Assembly: GCF_004210375.1 (NCBI RefSeq)
Contig: NC_134834.1
Location: forward strand, 154,833,290-154,897,289
DNA length: 64,000 nucleotides
Origin: Tachypleus tridentatus
Taxonomy: Eukaryota; Arthropoda; Merostomata; Xiphosura; Limulidae
Direction: 5' to 3'
The translations under genes were made by a program, and so were the position numbers. Every line of letters starts with the position of its first letter. The stretch's first letter is position 1. This document shows, piece after piece, positions 50,690-61,955 of this stretch. The notes under the pieces were generated by a model. It was not told the DNA's origin. It did not search any database and saw nothing but the letters and a program-made list of their open reading frames with translations.

Positions 50690-50900
50690 AAATCATCTTA
50701 GATAAGTTAGCTTTATTTTACAAATAAAGTGATTGGCCTTTGAAATGGGTTGCCTTCAGATGTGGTAGATGATATTAATATATAAACAACTGAATGATAG
50801 GGACTAAATTTGAGTGTTTTGTTTGAAAGTTCAATGGACTGGATGGCTTAGATGGACCAACAAGGTCCTTATCATCCTTAAATTGTATGTACATGTCTAA
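50690..50900 (+). repeat. CR1/L2-like LINE 3' end fragment
   Basis: GGGTTGCCTTCAGATGTGGT translates to WVAFRCG/GLPSDVV-type end motifs (NGLPSDVVDDI), followed by ATGGACTGGATGGCTTAGAT and GGACCAACAAGGTCCTTATC, the usual end of such elements. Confidence 0.6.
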
Positions 50901-50969
50901 AGTGGTGGATAAAAGGCAGAATAACAGTTTTCTGTTTGAGGGGAGTTTAAGAGTCAGAACATGCTCAAT

Positions 50970-51080
50970 AATGTAACAATGCTAACAAATAAACAAGGAG
51001 ACCATTTAGTCCTTCAAGTTCAACAGTTCAAGACTGTACCTACAATCCACCCTTCAAAAAAGTAAAAATTTATAGCCACC
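50970..51080 (-). repeat. CR1/L2-like LINE 3'-end fragment, opposite strand
   Basis: Minus strand: GAACTTGAAGGACTAAATGG, then TCTCCTTGTTTATTTGTTAG. Same type of terminus as 49700-49765 and 56160-56350. Confidence 0.45.
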
Positions 51081-51479
51081 CTTTATTTTTCTGAGAAATC
51101 GTTGATTTACTTTTTCAGCTAATCTAAACTGAAGTAATAAAGGTTGTAAAGCAAGTTGATAAGGTCTTTTAATATATAATGTTAATTATTTTTGTTTTTA
51201 TGTGTAAGATGTAACTTAATACTAACACAGTAATCAAAAAGGTACATCAGAACTTGGATTGGATTGTAAGGAAACAAAGAGTTGTCAAATAAATGGTAAA
51301 CCCAGAAACAGACGAAAAATAAATACATGTAGAAACTTTTAATATTAAAACTACTATCAGTATGAAATACCCTTAAGAATATATTGCCATGGGAAATAAA
51401 AGTGAAACAATTAAACACCTGAAATTAGTGAAAAGTAAAAAAAGAAAAGAAAAACGTTACATTTTTACTGAAAGCTAAA

Positions 51480-51790
51480 GCTAGTAGAAGCCTACGCCTT
51501 ACTTTTCTAAAAAGACTAGATTCCAATCGTTACCACTTTGAATTTTGATGCCACAAGGTTGTACTCTGGAGCAGTGATAATGATATCCTGGTTTCTTAAC
51601 TGCTTTGCTATTTGGACGATCCACGTTACCACTGAGTTAGTTAAGCTGGCGCTTCTGTTTCCAGCAGAGCAGATAGAGGTGATAACCGGCTAAAAGCCAA
51701 ACGAAGCAATGAGTACGGAAAGCAAGCGACACCTTTCTTTATAGCTTTGAAAATTTTTCATACAAATACGCAACAGTACTCTATACGGTA
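51480..51790 (-). promoter_or_regulatory. Candidate promoter and first exon at a CpG boundary
   Basis: On the minus strand GCTATAAAGAAAGG (about 51736-51749) looks like a TATA box. About 50 bp downstream a frame opens: VITSICSAGNRSASLTNSVV, then TWIVQIAKQLRNQDIIITAP, then EYNLVASKFKVVTIGI and stop. TTTTAG just before it could be an acceptor, and GTGGTAACG sites could be donors. No ATG begins the frame and I do not recognise the product. CpG is common here and rare just to the left (38.6-51.4 kb). Confidence 0.3.
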
Positions 51791-52517
51791 CCTCACTTTT
51801 CAGATTCACCCAGTATTTCTTTTCACGGTCGTCACATTCAACTTACCCAACGTCTAGACGGTGTTAATGACCTCAATTCCCCACTAGTTAGCCAACACGT
51901 CTCATCCAAACAAACACACTTTCGCTTAAAGGTAAAGCACTTAGACACCTCAGAATGGTAGTTAGAAAAGTGGACTTATCGTCGTACGGAAAACGAAATA
52001 TTAAATAAAAAAACTAAAACTTATCAATAACATCTAATAAAAAATAAGCAACTTGTATAGGTCAGGAAAAAGAAGTAAGATATAGATTAATGAAGATAAT
52101 AAAAAAACAACAACTTGGCAAGGAGTAAATAATATAGGTTCATACTATTTTCAATTTACATTTTGTTGAATCATTTTGCTCTCATCACCAAACAATAATA
52201 AGTAAATATCCAAGTTATATTCTTTCAAATATGTATAAACAAAAGTTTATTTTTATCATTTATAACGAAAACTAAAGATTACAGTGGAAAGGAGAATACG
52301 TATTTTCAGAAAATGAAATAAATTATCTTTAATAGAAATGTTCTGTGTGTAGGGGTATATCTAAAAAATGTCATTATTCCACCACAATAGTCTATACTTT
52401 TGTTAGGAATATTCAATTTTTATTTTTATTTAAAAACTGAAGGATACCTTTCATTCCTAGTGTTGGTAAAGTTTCAGTTGTATTTGTTTCGGGTATTTAT
52501 GCAAAATTACACAAATT
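51791..52517. other. Intergenic, nothing recognised
   Basis: CpG fairly common to about 52.1 kb. No exon or element called. Confidence 0.35.
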
Positions 52518-52632
52518 CGAGATGACGAGAAACCCACTTGAAGTAAAAATGTATCTTAGGACAGTTGGTATGGGTATTACTAATTTTACCAAAATAAAGC
52601 AGAGAACAACATTTCAACCTTCCTAGGTCATG
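52518..52632 (+). repeat. Dispersed repeat Y, copy 2
   Basis: GAGATGACGAGAAACCCACT, 'agttggtatgggt', 'gagaacaacatttcaacc' and 'ttcctaggtcatg' parallel 25326-25449. Confidence 0.7.
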
Positions 52633-52639
52633 TTCAGAA

Positions 52640-52832
52640 TACAAAGTTACACAAAGGCTATTCGCGCTAACTGTCCCTGATTTTGAAGTGGCAAACTAAA
52701 AACGAAAGTACTTATTTGGACTTGAATATCACTCTTATAGCGTACCCATGGTTCCTATAGTATAGAGCCAATTTTGCAACAATTGGACCCTCGTATTCAT
52801 AGCATAGCACTCTAACCACTGAACTACTCCAT
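52640..52832 (-). mobile_element. tRNA-derived SINE, diverged variant sharing the SINE-1 tail
   Basis: Minus strand head: TAGTTCAGTGGTTAGAGTGC (A box) and GAGGGTCCAATTG (B box). Body shorter than SINE-1. Tail AGGGACAGTTAGCGCGAATA, then GCCTTTGTGTAACTTTG, closely parallels SINE-1's AGGGACGGCTAGCGCAGATA. It abuts repeat Y. Confidence 0.7.
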
Positions 52833-53216
52833 ACCCTAACAACTGCAAATAACAGTTTGCTTGTTTTTAATAAATTTCAGTAGGCTTCAAAATCTCATTA
52901 CTCACTTCTAGTATACACAAGTTTTTTATGTTATTATGTATCTAAAGATAATATAAATTTGGTTTTAATGTTTTTGTTGTTGTTGTTTTTACAAAAACGT
53001 TATTTTAATTTTCATAACTTTTTCAAAATCGACAACACTAAAGTGATGAACATAGAGCCTGTCTTAAATTTTCCACGCTTTCATAAATACTTTTTAAAGA
53101 AGATAAAAAGACATCAGATAAACAAAATAGCTGTTCGATCATAACTCAATAAAAAAAAGAGGAAAAGGAAATCTTTAAAAGAGTAAAGAGTAACATTGCT
53201 TAACTTATTGTCTTTA

Positions 53217-55116
53217 GATCTCTCTCTCTCGGGATTTGGGTATGATATATACATACCCTGGAGGATCAGGTTCTCTTTGACCTCTTCCTCCTTCCTGTAC
53301 TTGTGTGGTCGTGCAGTGTTTGATGGTAGAAGTTACTGCACTTTTGGGTCAGAGTGAGCTGAATTTACTCCGGCCCTTTTCAGGGCAATGTCCATGTATT
53401 GACATACATGTATAAATATTGTTTTACCCTATCAGTAAGATGTCTAGTTTGTTGGTGGCACTTTTTTTAACATTATATTTTTATATGTATATACATATTT
53501 TTCATTCATTTTTATTTATTTTATTATTTTTATTTTCTTAATTTTATTTATGTATTTATTTTTGTTTAAATATATATTGATGGGGAAAGGTGTTAAGGAC
53601 TAACTTTATCATGTATGAGATACCTGTTTAGTTAGTATAGTAATACGTTTTTCATCCAATTTTTATCGAAGTACGTTATTGTGTTATGTAGAAGTCTATT
53701 TAGTATGGTTGGTATATTAAAATATTTATGTATAAATTGAGATGATGTTGCTCTAGGAACTCTATATGCTGTTGTGAGGAGTGTGTTTTGGATTGTTTGT
53801 AGTTTGGTTTTAATTATTTTGTCAATTACAGTTATCCATGCTGGAGCTGCATAGTCAATTACTGGTCTAATGTATGTTTTGTAAATTTTTAGTATGTTGT
53901 CTGTAGATGCTCCACTATTCCTGCCAGTTAGATTCCTAGAATAGTTGGTTCTTCGTCAGACTTTATTTCTAATTTCGTTTACATGGTTAATCCATGTTAA
54001 TTTTGAATCATAGGTTAGACCTAAAAATTTTGCCAATGTGGCAGTCTGAAGTAGTGTTCCATTCATATATATTTCAGGCTGTAGTGTTTTGTATTTTGTA
54101 AAGACGACAACTGGTGTTTTTGCTGTATTTATTTTTATTGTATTTTTGACAGTATTCATTTATAATATTTGTAATATAATAATTTATAATAAATTTGTTT
54201 GTGGCTGCTATTGTTGGTGTTGTGGAACTTTTCCAGACTGCCACATCATCAGCGAACTGAGAAGAGAATCCATGATTAGGATCCCTCAATGGCATATTGT
54301 TTACATACATGATGAAGAGTACAGGGCTAATCACCCCTCCCTGAGGAACACCAGCTTCTGGAATAAAGTACTCATAAAAGGTACCCTCTACATTTACTAT
54401 ACATTTTCTATTTTCGAAGAAGTTAGATAGCCAGCGAATAATTCCACGCGGTAGTCCCAATTCATTCATTCGGAACCTTACACCATCGTGTCATACAGTG
54501 TCAAATGCTTTCTCGATATCAAAGAAGCAAGCGGCAGTGCATTCTTTTTTATTGAAGCTATTTATTATCGTTTCAGTTAATCTAATTAAATGATCTGTCG
54601 TTTGTCTAAATTTCCTGAATCCATTTTGTTCTTCTAGTAATTTTGATGTTATCTCCAAGAATGTAGAAAGTCTATTACCGATTATTCATTCAAGAATTTT
54701 GGCCTACACAGCTGGTCAGGCTGATTGGTCGGTAGTTATTAGGTTTATTTGCTGGCTTTTCTTCCTTATGGAACATTAATATATTAGTAAGCTTCCAAGA
54801 AACTTATGTATCCTGAGGATAGAGATAGATGAAAAAGTTCTTTTAGGTGGTCAAACAGTTTTGAAGAGCTCTTTTTGAGAAGGATGGTTTGTATTTCGTC
54901 TTCACCCGGAGATTTGTTTTTTATTGCTTCAAGAAGTTCATGTAGGGATATTTCTTTCGTTAGTATTGTGTCTTTATAGTTTGTGATGTGTCTTGTATTT
55001 GTCTCAGATATACTCGTTGGAAAAATTGATTCAAATTGTTTTTTATTGTTTAGTATAAAGTTGGTAATTTTGTTGTAGAAATATGTATTCATATCTGGAT
55101 CAGATATGATCTAGTA
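53217..55116 (-). mobile_element. Jockey-type LINE (J1), 5'-truncated copy B
   Basis: About 1.9 kb on the minus strand. Its 3' end (53217 side) carries GGGTATGTATATATCATACCC and a (GA)n run, paralleling copy A's 3'UTR. The 5' truncation lies near 55116, just beyond NTYFYNKIT. No certain target duplication. A SINE follows directly at 55124. Confidence 0.9.
53956..55092 (-). pseudogene. J1 copy B reverse transcriptase pseudogene
   Basis: 55092-54784: RT approach (NTYFYNKITNFILNNKKQFE, SPGEDEIQTILLKKSS). 54469-54074: RT palm with EAGVPQGGVISPVLFIMYVN (GVPQG at residues 40-44) and QFADDVAVW (FADD 72-75), both intact locally. 54159-53956: downstream region (INTAKTPVVVFTKY, LAKFLGLTYDSKLTWINHVN). 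Frameshifts separate the pieces. It supplies the block deleted from copy A. Confidence 0.9.
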
Positions 55117-55123
55117 CAGTATA

Positions 55124-55355
55124 GGTTTGTTTTTGAATTTCACGCAAAGGGCTATCTGCACTAGCCGTCCCTAATTTAGTAGTGTAAGACTAGAGGAAAG
55201 GTGGGTGGTGATGACCAGCTGTTAGGCTACTCTTTTACCACCGAACAGTGGGATTGACCGTTAAATTATTACATCCCTACGGCTGAAAGTGCGAGCATGT
55301 CTGGTGCGACGGGGATTACGAGTCAAGCGTCCCTAACCACCTAGCCATGCCAGGC
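55124..55355 (-). mobile_element. tRNA-derived SINE-1 with an internal micro-inversion
   Basis: Flanked by CAGTATA (55117-55123 and about 55356-55362). Tail ATTTCACGCAAAGGGCTATC (plus sense). At about 55200-55222 GGTGGGTGGTGATGACCAGC appears where other copies have CAGCTAGTCATCACCACCCACC in the same orientation, so this piece is flipped. Head is partly deleted: the B box is missing between GATGGGGATT-equivalent and ACGAGTC. Confidence 0.88.
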
Positions 55356-55862
55356 CAGTATATTTTACTAGTTGATATAAGTGTAATGATTTCGGTTACT
55401 TCTTTTAGACTTCAGTATTGTATTTATATATACAACTTTTGCCACAAATTATAAAATAAATACGAATGTATATTATTATATTTATATCAAAAAATTATTA
55501 ATTATTTCCATCCACTTCAATTAAAAACGTTGACTGTTTGGAGGTGCAGATACATAAATAACATTATTTTCTACTTCCCACATCCTTCTCAAGAAAAGCG
55601 CATGCTGCGCCATCTATTGTGCATTGGCAGCAATATTAGAAATGTATATTTTTCTGTGATACATAATAAGCACGGAAAAAAGAACATATTTTAATCTCAA
55701 GATTTTCCTGAAGACTAAAATCTAATGCATTATTCATTTAAAATGTCAAATATATGTGTTTTGTGGAAGTTTCTGCACTAATTTTGAGCTAAAATTGGGT
55801 TTAGATCATCTTTGCTTGATAAATTTATTAAAATACGAAATTATTCAAACATCTATTTTAGA

Positions 55863-55986
55863 CGACCCCGCTGGTATAGCGATAAGTCTACGGATTTACT
55901 ACGTTAAAATAAGGGGTTCGATTTCCCTCTGTGGACTCAGCAGATAGCCCGATGTGGCTTTGCTGTAAGAAAACGCACGTATACTC
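55863..55986 (+). mobile_element. tRNA-derived SINE-2, short family, with 7-bp target duplication
   Basis: Flanked by TTTTAGA (55856-55862, 55987-55993). Head GGTATAGCGATAAGTCTACG (A box) and GGGGTTCGATTTCC (B box), then a short link and the tail hairpin 55938-55965, ending AAGAAAACGCACG. The head differs from SINE-1; the tail does not. Confidence 0.88.
55938..55965 (+). promoter_or_regulatory. SINE-2 3' tail hairpin
   Basis: CAGCA GAT AGCC CGATGT GGCT T TGCTG: outer 5-bp stem CAGCA/TGCTG and inner 4-bp stem AGCC/GGCT, both perfect. In SINE-1 the outer stem is GCGCA/TGCGC. Confidence 0.7.
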
Positions 55987-56159
55987 TTTTAGATGGAAAA
56001 CGGCTACAATTTGTGATATGAGATCGCTATACAATTATCAGTTGAAATGGCTGGCTTTGAAAGTTGAACATGTAGCAATGGCAGTTGCTTTACGTGGCAA
56101 AAATCATGTAACTCCCAATATAGTGTTATTTATATCTATGGCTTTCTGTAGTCCTTTAT

Positions 56160-56350
56160 ATTACAAAACAGGAAAACATGAGGGGATCATCTAGTCTTTT
56201 AAAGCTATCTCTGCACAAACACTTTTAAAATAAGGGAAAACTTAAACCTTTCCTTTATATTTCAAGAATTCATCGATTCGTCTTTTAAACTCTTGTGAAG
56301 TGTCGATCTCCTTTATTGCTGACTAATTTGTTCTATAAGCTAGTACTTAG
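56160..56350 (-). repeat. CR1/L2-like LINE 3' fragment
   Basis: Minus strand GCTTTAAAAGACTAGATGAT, then CCCCTCATGTTTTCCTG, is the same kind of terminus as 50970-51080. Upstream (56230-56350) may be further RT C-terminal remnant (TCACAAGAGTTTAAAAGACG). Confidence 0.4.
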
Positions 56351-57394
56351 TTTAAAAAAATAAAACAGTGTCTTAATTGGAGTCTCGTCTGTCCTATTCA
56401 AAATATTCAACTTGTTTTCATTCGATCTACTGTCTTCAGAATATAATATAAAGAAATCAAAATTCTTTATTCTATTGTTACCTAGAATAAACTTAATTTA
56501 TAACACTTTTTTACATTTCTTTTCTCAATATAAGAAATAATGTTTCAACGTTTTTCTTTCGTTTACGAATTATTTTAAATTATCTGGTGACAATATTTCA
56601 AAGTCCAGTCAACGTAAACGATAACAAAATATATTATTTCTTTCTTTATGTTTTTTTACAAACTGTTTTCACTGTGTACAGTTGTAAGCCAATTTTAAAC
56701 TTACTGGTACCACAACATTGTTGAAACAAAGCAACAAGCTAACTGATTCACTCTGTTGGATAGAAACGATTATACTATCTTGAAACAATTCTACAATCGT
56801 CACATCTATCTCATATTGATAACCTATCCTCGAATGTGCTAGAAAACCTGATGTCAAACCCCATAGAAATTTCTAGGCCTATATGAACTTAACGTCATCA
56901 TTTGAACCTGCAGTTCACTTTAACTAACAAACAAATCACAACATTAAAAATATAACTTACATCACTAATCGTTCCTGGATAGTGTTGCCCCTTGATCAAT
57001 CCTAATAAAAAAAAGATAACACCAAACCGTCCATTCACCCAACCAAGCTAACTGTTGATGAGTTGTTTGAGGGAGCACTGATATATATATATATATATAA
57101 GTTAATTACTTTTTGTTTGATTTATTCTTTTAATAGCTAATAGTCCGTCAAAAGTGATTGGGTGAGTATTACCGCTCCCACCTCACTGCATAATCTAATC
57201 TCACATTTCATACCTAACTGAAATTTAAAAGAAAATTAGAGAAATCGAGGTTGGCCAACAAACAGGCAGAAATGGGGGGTCGAGGGAATCAAACGTCGGT
57301 AAATTCCTTTGTGAGCCAAGCAAAATTAAAATCATTCGTGACATGTCCAAAGAATGATTGTTGCTAAAAAATTATTTATATTAACAACTTATTT
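56351..57394. other. Intergenic; (AT)n at about 57081-57099
   Basis: No exon or element recognised. Confidence 0.4.
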
Positions 57395-57447
57395 TCCTAT
57401 GTATTACACTAACAATATTAGGTTATACTTTTGTTTCTAGCAACATG
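57395..57447 (+). repeat. Dispersed repeat X, short fragment (copy 3)
   Basis: ACACTAACAATATTAGGTTA and TACTTTTGTTTCTAGCAACA parallel ACAGACTAACAACGATATTA and TTATACTTTTGTCCCTGGGT of 37190-37670. A SINE abuts its right end. Confidence 0.5.
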
Positions 57448-57643
57448 ACTCGTTTCGAATCCCGGTCGCACCAAACATGCTCGCCCTTTCAGCCGTGGGG
57501 GCGTTATAATGTTACCTTCAATCCCACTATTCGTTGGTAAAAGAGTAATCCAAGAGTTGGCGGTGGGTGGTGATGACTAGCTGCCTTCCCTCTAGTCTTA
57601 AACAGCTAAATTGAGTAGCTTTGTGCAAAATTCAAAACAAACT
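57448..57643 (+). mobile_element. tRNA-derived SINE-1, plus strand, 5'-truncated
   Basis: Starts in the B box (CGTTTCGAATCCCGGTCGCA), then body, and ends GCAAAATTCAAAACAAAC. Part of the tail (AGGGACGGC...AGATAGCCC) is deleted. The only SINE-1 copy here in plus orientation. Confidence 0.9.
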
Positions 57644-60600
57644 AATATGAAATATATTTTTAGCCATATATCTACATGCAATTACATAATATAATGATTA
57701 CACAATTGGCAGTCTGATTTATATACCAATTATTAGTGTGGTTACTTACACGTCTCAGGGTAGAAAGCTTTTATGTCACATATGATGTAAAACTACAGTA
57801 AAAATGACATAGAAGAAAATGTTTGTTTTTTAAATGTTATGACCTATATGGTTGTGATGCAGATATTTTACTCTCATTATTTTATAGATATTAAATTATT
57901 TAATTAAAAATATAGAAGTGTTATCAGCTTTTGGCATTTCTTATCAAGGTTAAAGATTGACAACTTTTAGTAAGAAGTCTGCCTGACAGTTTAATAAAAT
58001 ACTTCTATTAAAAGTTAATTCCAACTTTATTAATTGATCCAAAGTTTTTCTGTTACTGTTTTGGGTTAACTCAAACATTTATGAGTGATAAAATATCCTG
58101 CAGCACAGTATTTTATCTAAGATTAACGTATACTCACCAGTGCCCAGTATGTTGTCACTAACATTAATTAAACCATAATATCCTTACGTCAAGTCAACTA
58201 ACACCAATAAGGTTGGTTGTTCTTATTACTTTTCATCTTTGGTTTTGTATTTATAAATGGTTACTTCTTTCGAAAAATATCACATATATTAAATTATAAA
58301 TTTCTTTATGTTCATATTCATTTGTTATCCCTCTCAATTTTTTGTCCTGCTTTATAACTTACAGTTTCACTTACCTTTATGTTTATTAGAGGATACTTTC
58401 ATAGTGATATACATTTTTTATACCTGATTTTCTACCAACCACTTCAAATATTTAAAGACATAGTAAGATGGTCCAGTAGCAACCATAAAGATTATCATCA
58501 AAAAAGTTAATTGCTGTTCCTTACTACACCATAATAATTGATTTTTCCCTACATCATTTTCTGTTTGCATGAATCTATATATACAAAGAGACAATCAAAG
58601 AAATTTATATTTTTCATTATTTAAACAAGGGAACAGGCTTATTGCTGATAAAAAAATGCTTTGAAAGTTCTTTAATGTGAAAATTTGCTTTAAAGTTCTA
58701 TCAAGCAACCTTCATTGAAACCTTCTGTTGAATATTTGACTATTTTATTTTATTCTTCCTGCATTTCAGGTTTTACAATACTTATTGACTGAGCCAATGA
58801 CAAATTCTTATGCTCACCATGTAGAATTTTTTAACACAATTAGTATAATTTGCAAAATATAAAAACAAACAAATAAAACTTGAAAGAGTTGAAATCCCAC
58901 ATTTTTTCAAACAGCTCAGATATTCTCCTTCAGCGATGTGATACAGGAGTAAGTTCTAATGTCTTGTTCAATACATGTAGGATTTTAAATATTACATTAA
59001 AAAAATTTACTTGATATATTCTTAGTTTATGTTTTGTGCATAAATTATGCAAATATTCATAGTATAATTCTATAATAACGTGTTAAATTCTTATCCTATT
59101 GTTTAGTAACTACAACAGTTATTTTTTCTTACTTAAAGATTCAGACCAAAGTAAAAACATACTTAACATATGTTCTTATAGAAATTTACAAAATAATTCA
59201 TTAGCAGATATAAAATCAAACAAAAATGTTTTATTGAAATATGAACACTACATGTTCAATGCACAAGATATATCTCACTTTCTTTTACAAGAGCTGCAAA
59301 TAATCATAAGCTAAGGACACTTCAAAAAACCAATGTAATTAACAACAAAGCTTGAATTCAGTTCATATTTAGAATATTATTTTTCTTAGGTGTTCATCTT
59401 GCAGGAAAAATTAAGAAATTTATCTAATTACAAAAAACACAAAATTATTAGGAAATGAAACTCAGACTTAGAGTAACTGCTACTATCACATTTTTGTAAT
59501 TCAATATTACCAGCTTATTTTTCTCTTCTGATTTGTATCCTTTTAAGTTAGGGAATTCTTAACAATTAAAGAAACCTTGGTAGGTATGTTTGTTTAAGAT
59601 TCAATGTATTATGTTACTATTGGTTTCAGAACTGCCTAAAACAGACTCCTCTGAAATTTTACATTCAAAAAAGTGTGTTAAAAACAATAATAAAACAGGT
59701 TTACTTTTGTGATCTTGCATTAACAGTAACCACAGAGACATCACGAAGCTTAGAGGATTTTGTATAATTTAAATTTTAGCAGCCACTAATATGAAGTGTG
59801 GGAAAAGATGGAGCTGAAGAATTAGCTCAAGAGTTGATTATCAGGAAATGTGACAGCACCACCTGGTGAAAAGAAAACACAACATACACACTAGGTTCTT
59901 TTTCTTTTCTTACATGTTGTTCAATTTGTTTGGCACCAAACCATTAGATTTTCTATTCATGGAACATTTTTTTCAACAAGATTTTCTGTCTTCATCAACA
60001 CATTTCAGAATATAAATTTAAAATATTTTGCTAAATTTTGAAGAAAAGCAACTTTCCACACAACCTTCATACAGGTAGAGAAAATTAAACAATTTATCCT
60101 TTACCACACAATTACTATGTTCAGTCTTTTCTGTGATATAAACTTTTAATAGGGTATAACTTGTTTAAGTTTAGGCTCAAGTTACAAAGTTACCTAAAAA
60201 TACTACTTGATGCTAAAATATAAAATGTTACAAACTTTTATACATAGAAGTTCAAATTATAAAAATAAGTTGTTATATTCAGGTGGAAATTTTAAATTAT
60301 TTAATACTGTGTGTAATGTAATGTTTATTAAACTATTTTTTCTAGCCCAAACTATTATTTTGTATAGCTTTCAAATTCACATTATGCTAACATAACCATT
60401 ATGTTACTAGCTTTTTGGAGTAATATTTCAGTGTAAAACTTGCACAGATACCAAATATTATTCAAATTAAATTTCTATTGATCTTAACAAAACCCATGTT
60501 AACAGGATATGAGAAATATTAATACCAAAATTTTAACGTTCATTCTTGTTAGTGTTTAATCCATTTTGAAGTTGTGTTAGTTGAACTGCAACTGAAGAAT

Positions 60601-61762
60601 TTATATTTGAATTATTAATCAAACTAGTCATGACTAAAAATTTGTATAAATATATATTTTAAATAATAAATATTAACAAAGCATAATTCAAATTAACTAA
60701 TACTAACTAAAAACACTTCATGAATTACTGTTAGTCAATATGCAAATAGACTGACACAATAAAATATTAAAAAATTATTCTTTTAATTCATTTTTAATTG
60801 TACCGTGATAACTTACAGTTGTACCAAATATAGTAATGCAGTGTATTGTCTCTTGATAAAAGTCCACAAACTAAATATTATGAAAGCATATTTCTTCAAG
60901 AGAAACAGAGGCTGTTCTTGTCTTTGTTATTTTCTAAAAGTTTATTGTACAGTAAAAGAGATTCATTAACTCTTCATTTTATAAGTTTACTTGGATAATT
61001 ATGTAATTCTCATTGTTTAACACCTTAGAGGTTTGTGATGAAATTATATTCATAATTATTAATTGAATATTGCTATTTAATATTAAAAGTTAAAAAACTT
61101 AATACATTAATAAATGTCATTAATAATAACAACCAACTCTGTATTTTATTAGAACAAAGGTAATACTCTGTACACATATTCATATTTTTCATAATACTAA
61201 ATCTACATACATATTTAAACTCATATAATCTGTACTCTTTTCAGAGTTTCTTTGTACAATGTACTATTTTACAGTTTTAACATATACAATAGAATGTCAC
61301 AAATTATTTGACCCCATATGCACAACTCCAGCAAAAAATTATGCAAAACAAAAAAAAGTTTGTTGCAATTTCAACAAAACTGAAACATAACTATTTTACT
61401 GTATTTAAATAACAGCTTTAAGGTGAAAAATAGTCTAATTTTGTTAAGAAAGTATGTGCATAATTTATTTAGAGTCAGAAACAATACCTTGGGAGTTCTA
61501 TTTGTCAGTATCTACTGTCTCTCAAAAGCAAACAATTATTTTCATGTTTTTTTGAAAAATAGATATATACTGAAATGCATATGAAAATTTTTATCCCAAG
61601 TTCTTTGGGGATAGTTATTTTATTAGTTTTTTTTTTCACTCTATAAGTTACCATAATAAAAATATCTTAAACATGTATTAATTTTTTGTATGGACAAAAC
61701 CAAACTGTCAAGTATTAGTTAACAAGAACAGAAGCTACATTAAGTAAATGAAAGAGAATGAA
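57644..61762. other. CpG-poor region downstream of PCMT1; nothing recognised
   Basis: Includes the PCMT1 3'UTR at its right edge; AATAAA-type signals on the minus strand near 61.61-61.63 kb are plausible. Open frames at 59099-59314 and 60207-60395 are A/T-rich and look random. Confidence 0.4.
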
Positions 61763-61955
61763 CTACTTGAACCTTCCAGACCACTGAAGTTCCTTGTCTG
61801 TTAGTGGAATATAAACTACTCCTATTAGTGATGTTTTTTTAATTTCTCCATTTGGTAGCTTGTCAATTTGTTCTAACATTTGATTTTCTTTTCCAACAGG
61901 TAAGACTAGACGGCCTCCTGGTTTGAGCTGTTTTACAAGCTGTTCAAACAAGGAA
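61763..61955 (-). CDS. PCMT1: Protein-L-isoaspartate O-methyltransferase, terminal coding exon (partial)
   Basis: The exon starts after a good acceptor (ttataatgcag|TTCC) at 61956 and stops at TAG (61763-61765). It encodes about 63 residues. PIMT is a cytosolic enzyme that transfers methyl from S-adenosylmethionine to L-isoaspartyl and D-aspartyl residues in damaged proteins, starting their repair. Seen: [20 protein letters not shown], then [10 protein letters not shown], then [15 protein letters not shown] near the C-terminus. These match the last strand and C-terminal block of animal PCMT1 ([32 protein letters not shown]). The SAM-binding GSGSGY segment and earlier catalytic residues belong to upstream exons, which I could not find in 61956-64000 and which should lie right of the window. 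The N-terminal residue of this fragment is not a start codon; the exon opens with the last base of a split codon. Confidence 0.88.
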
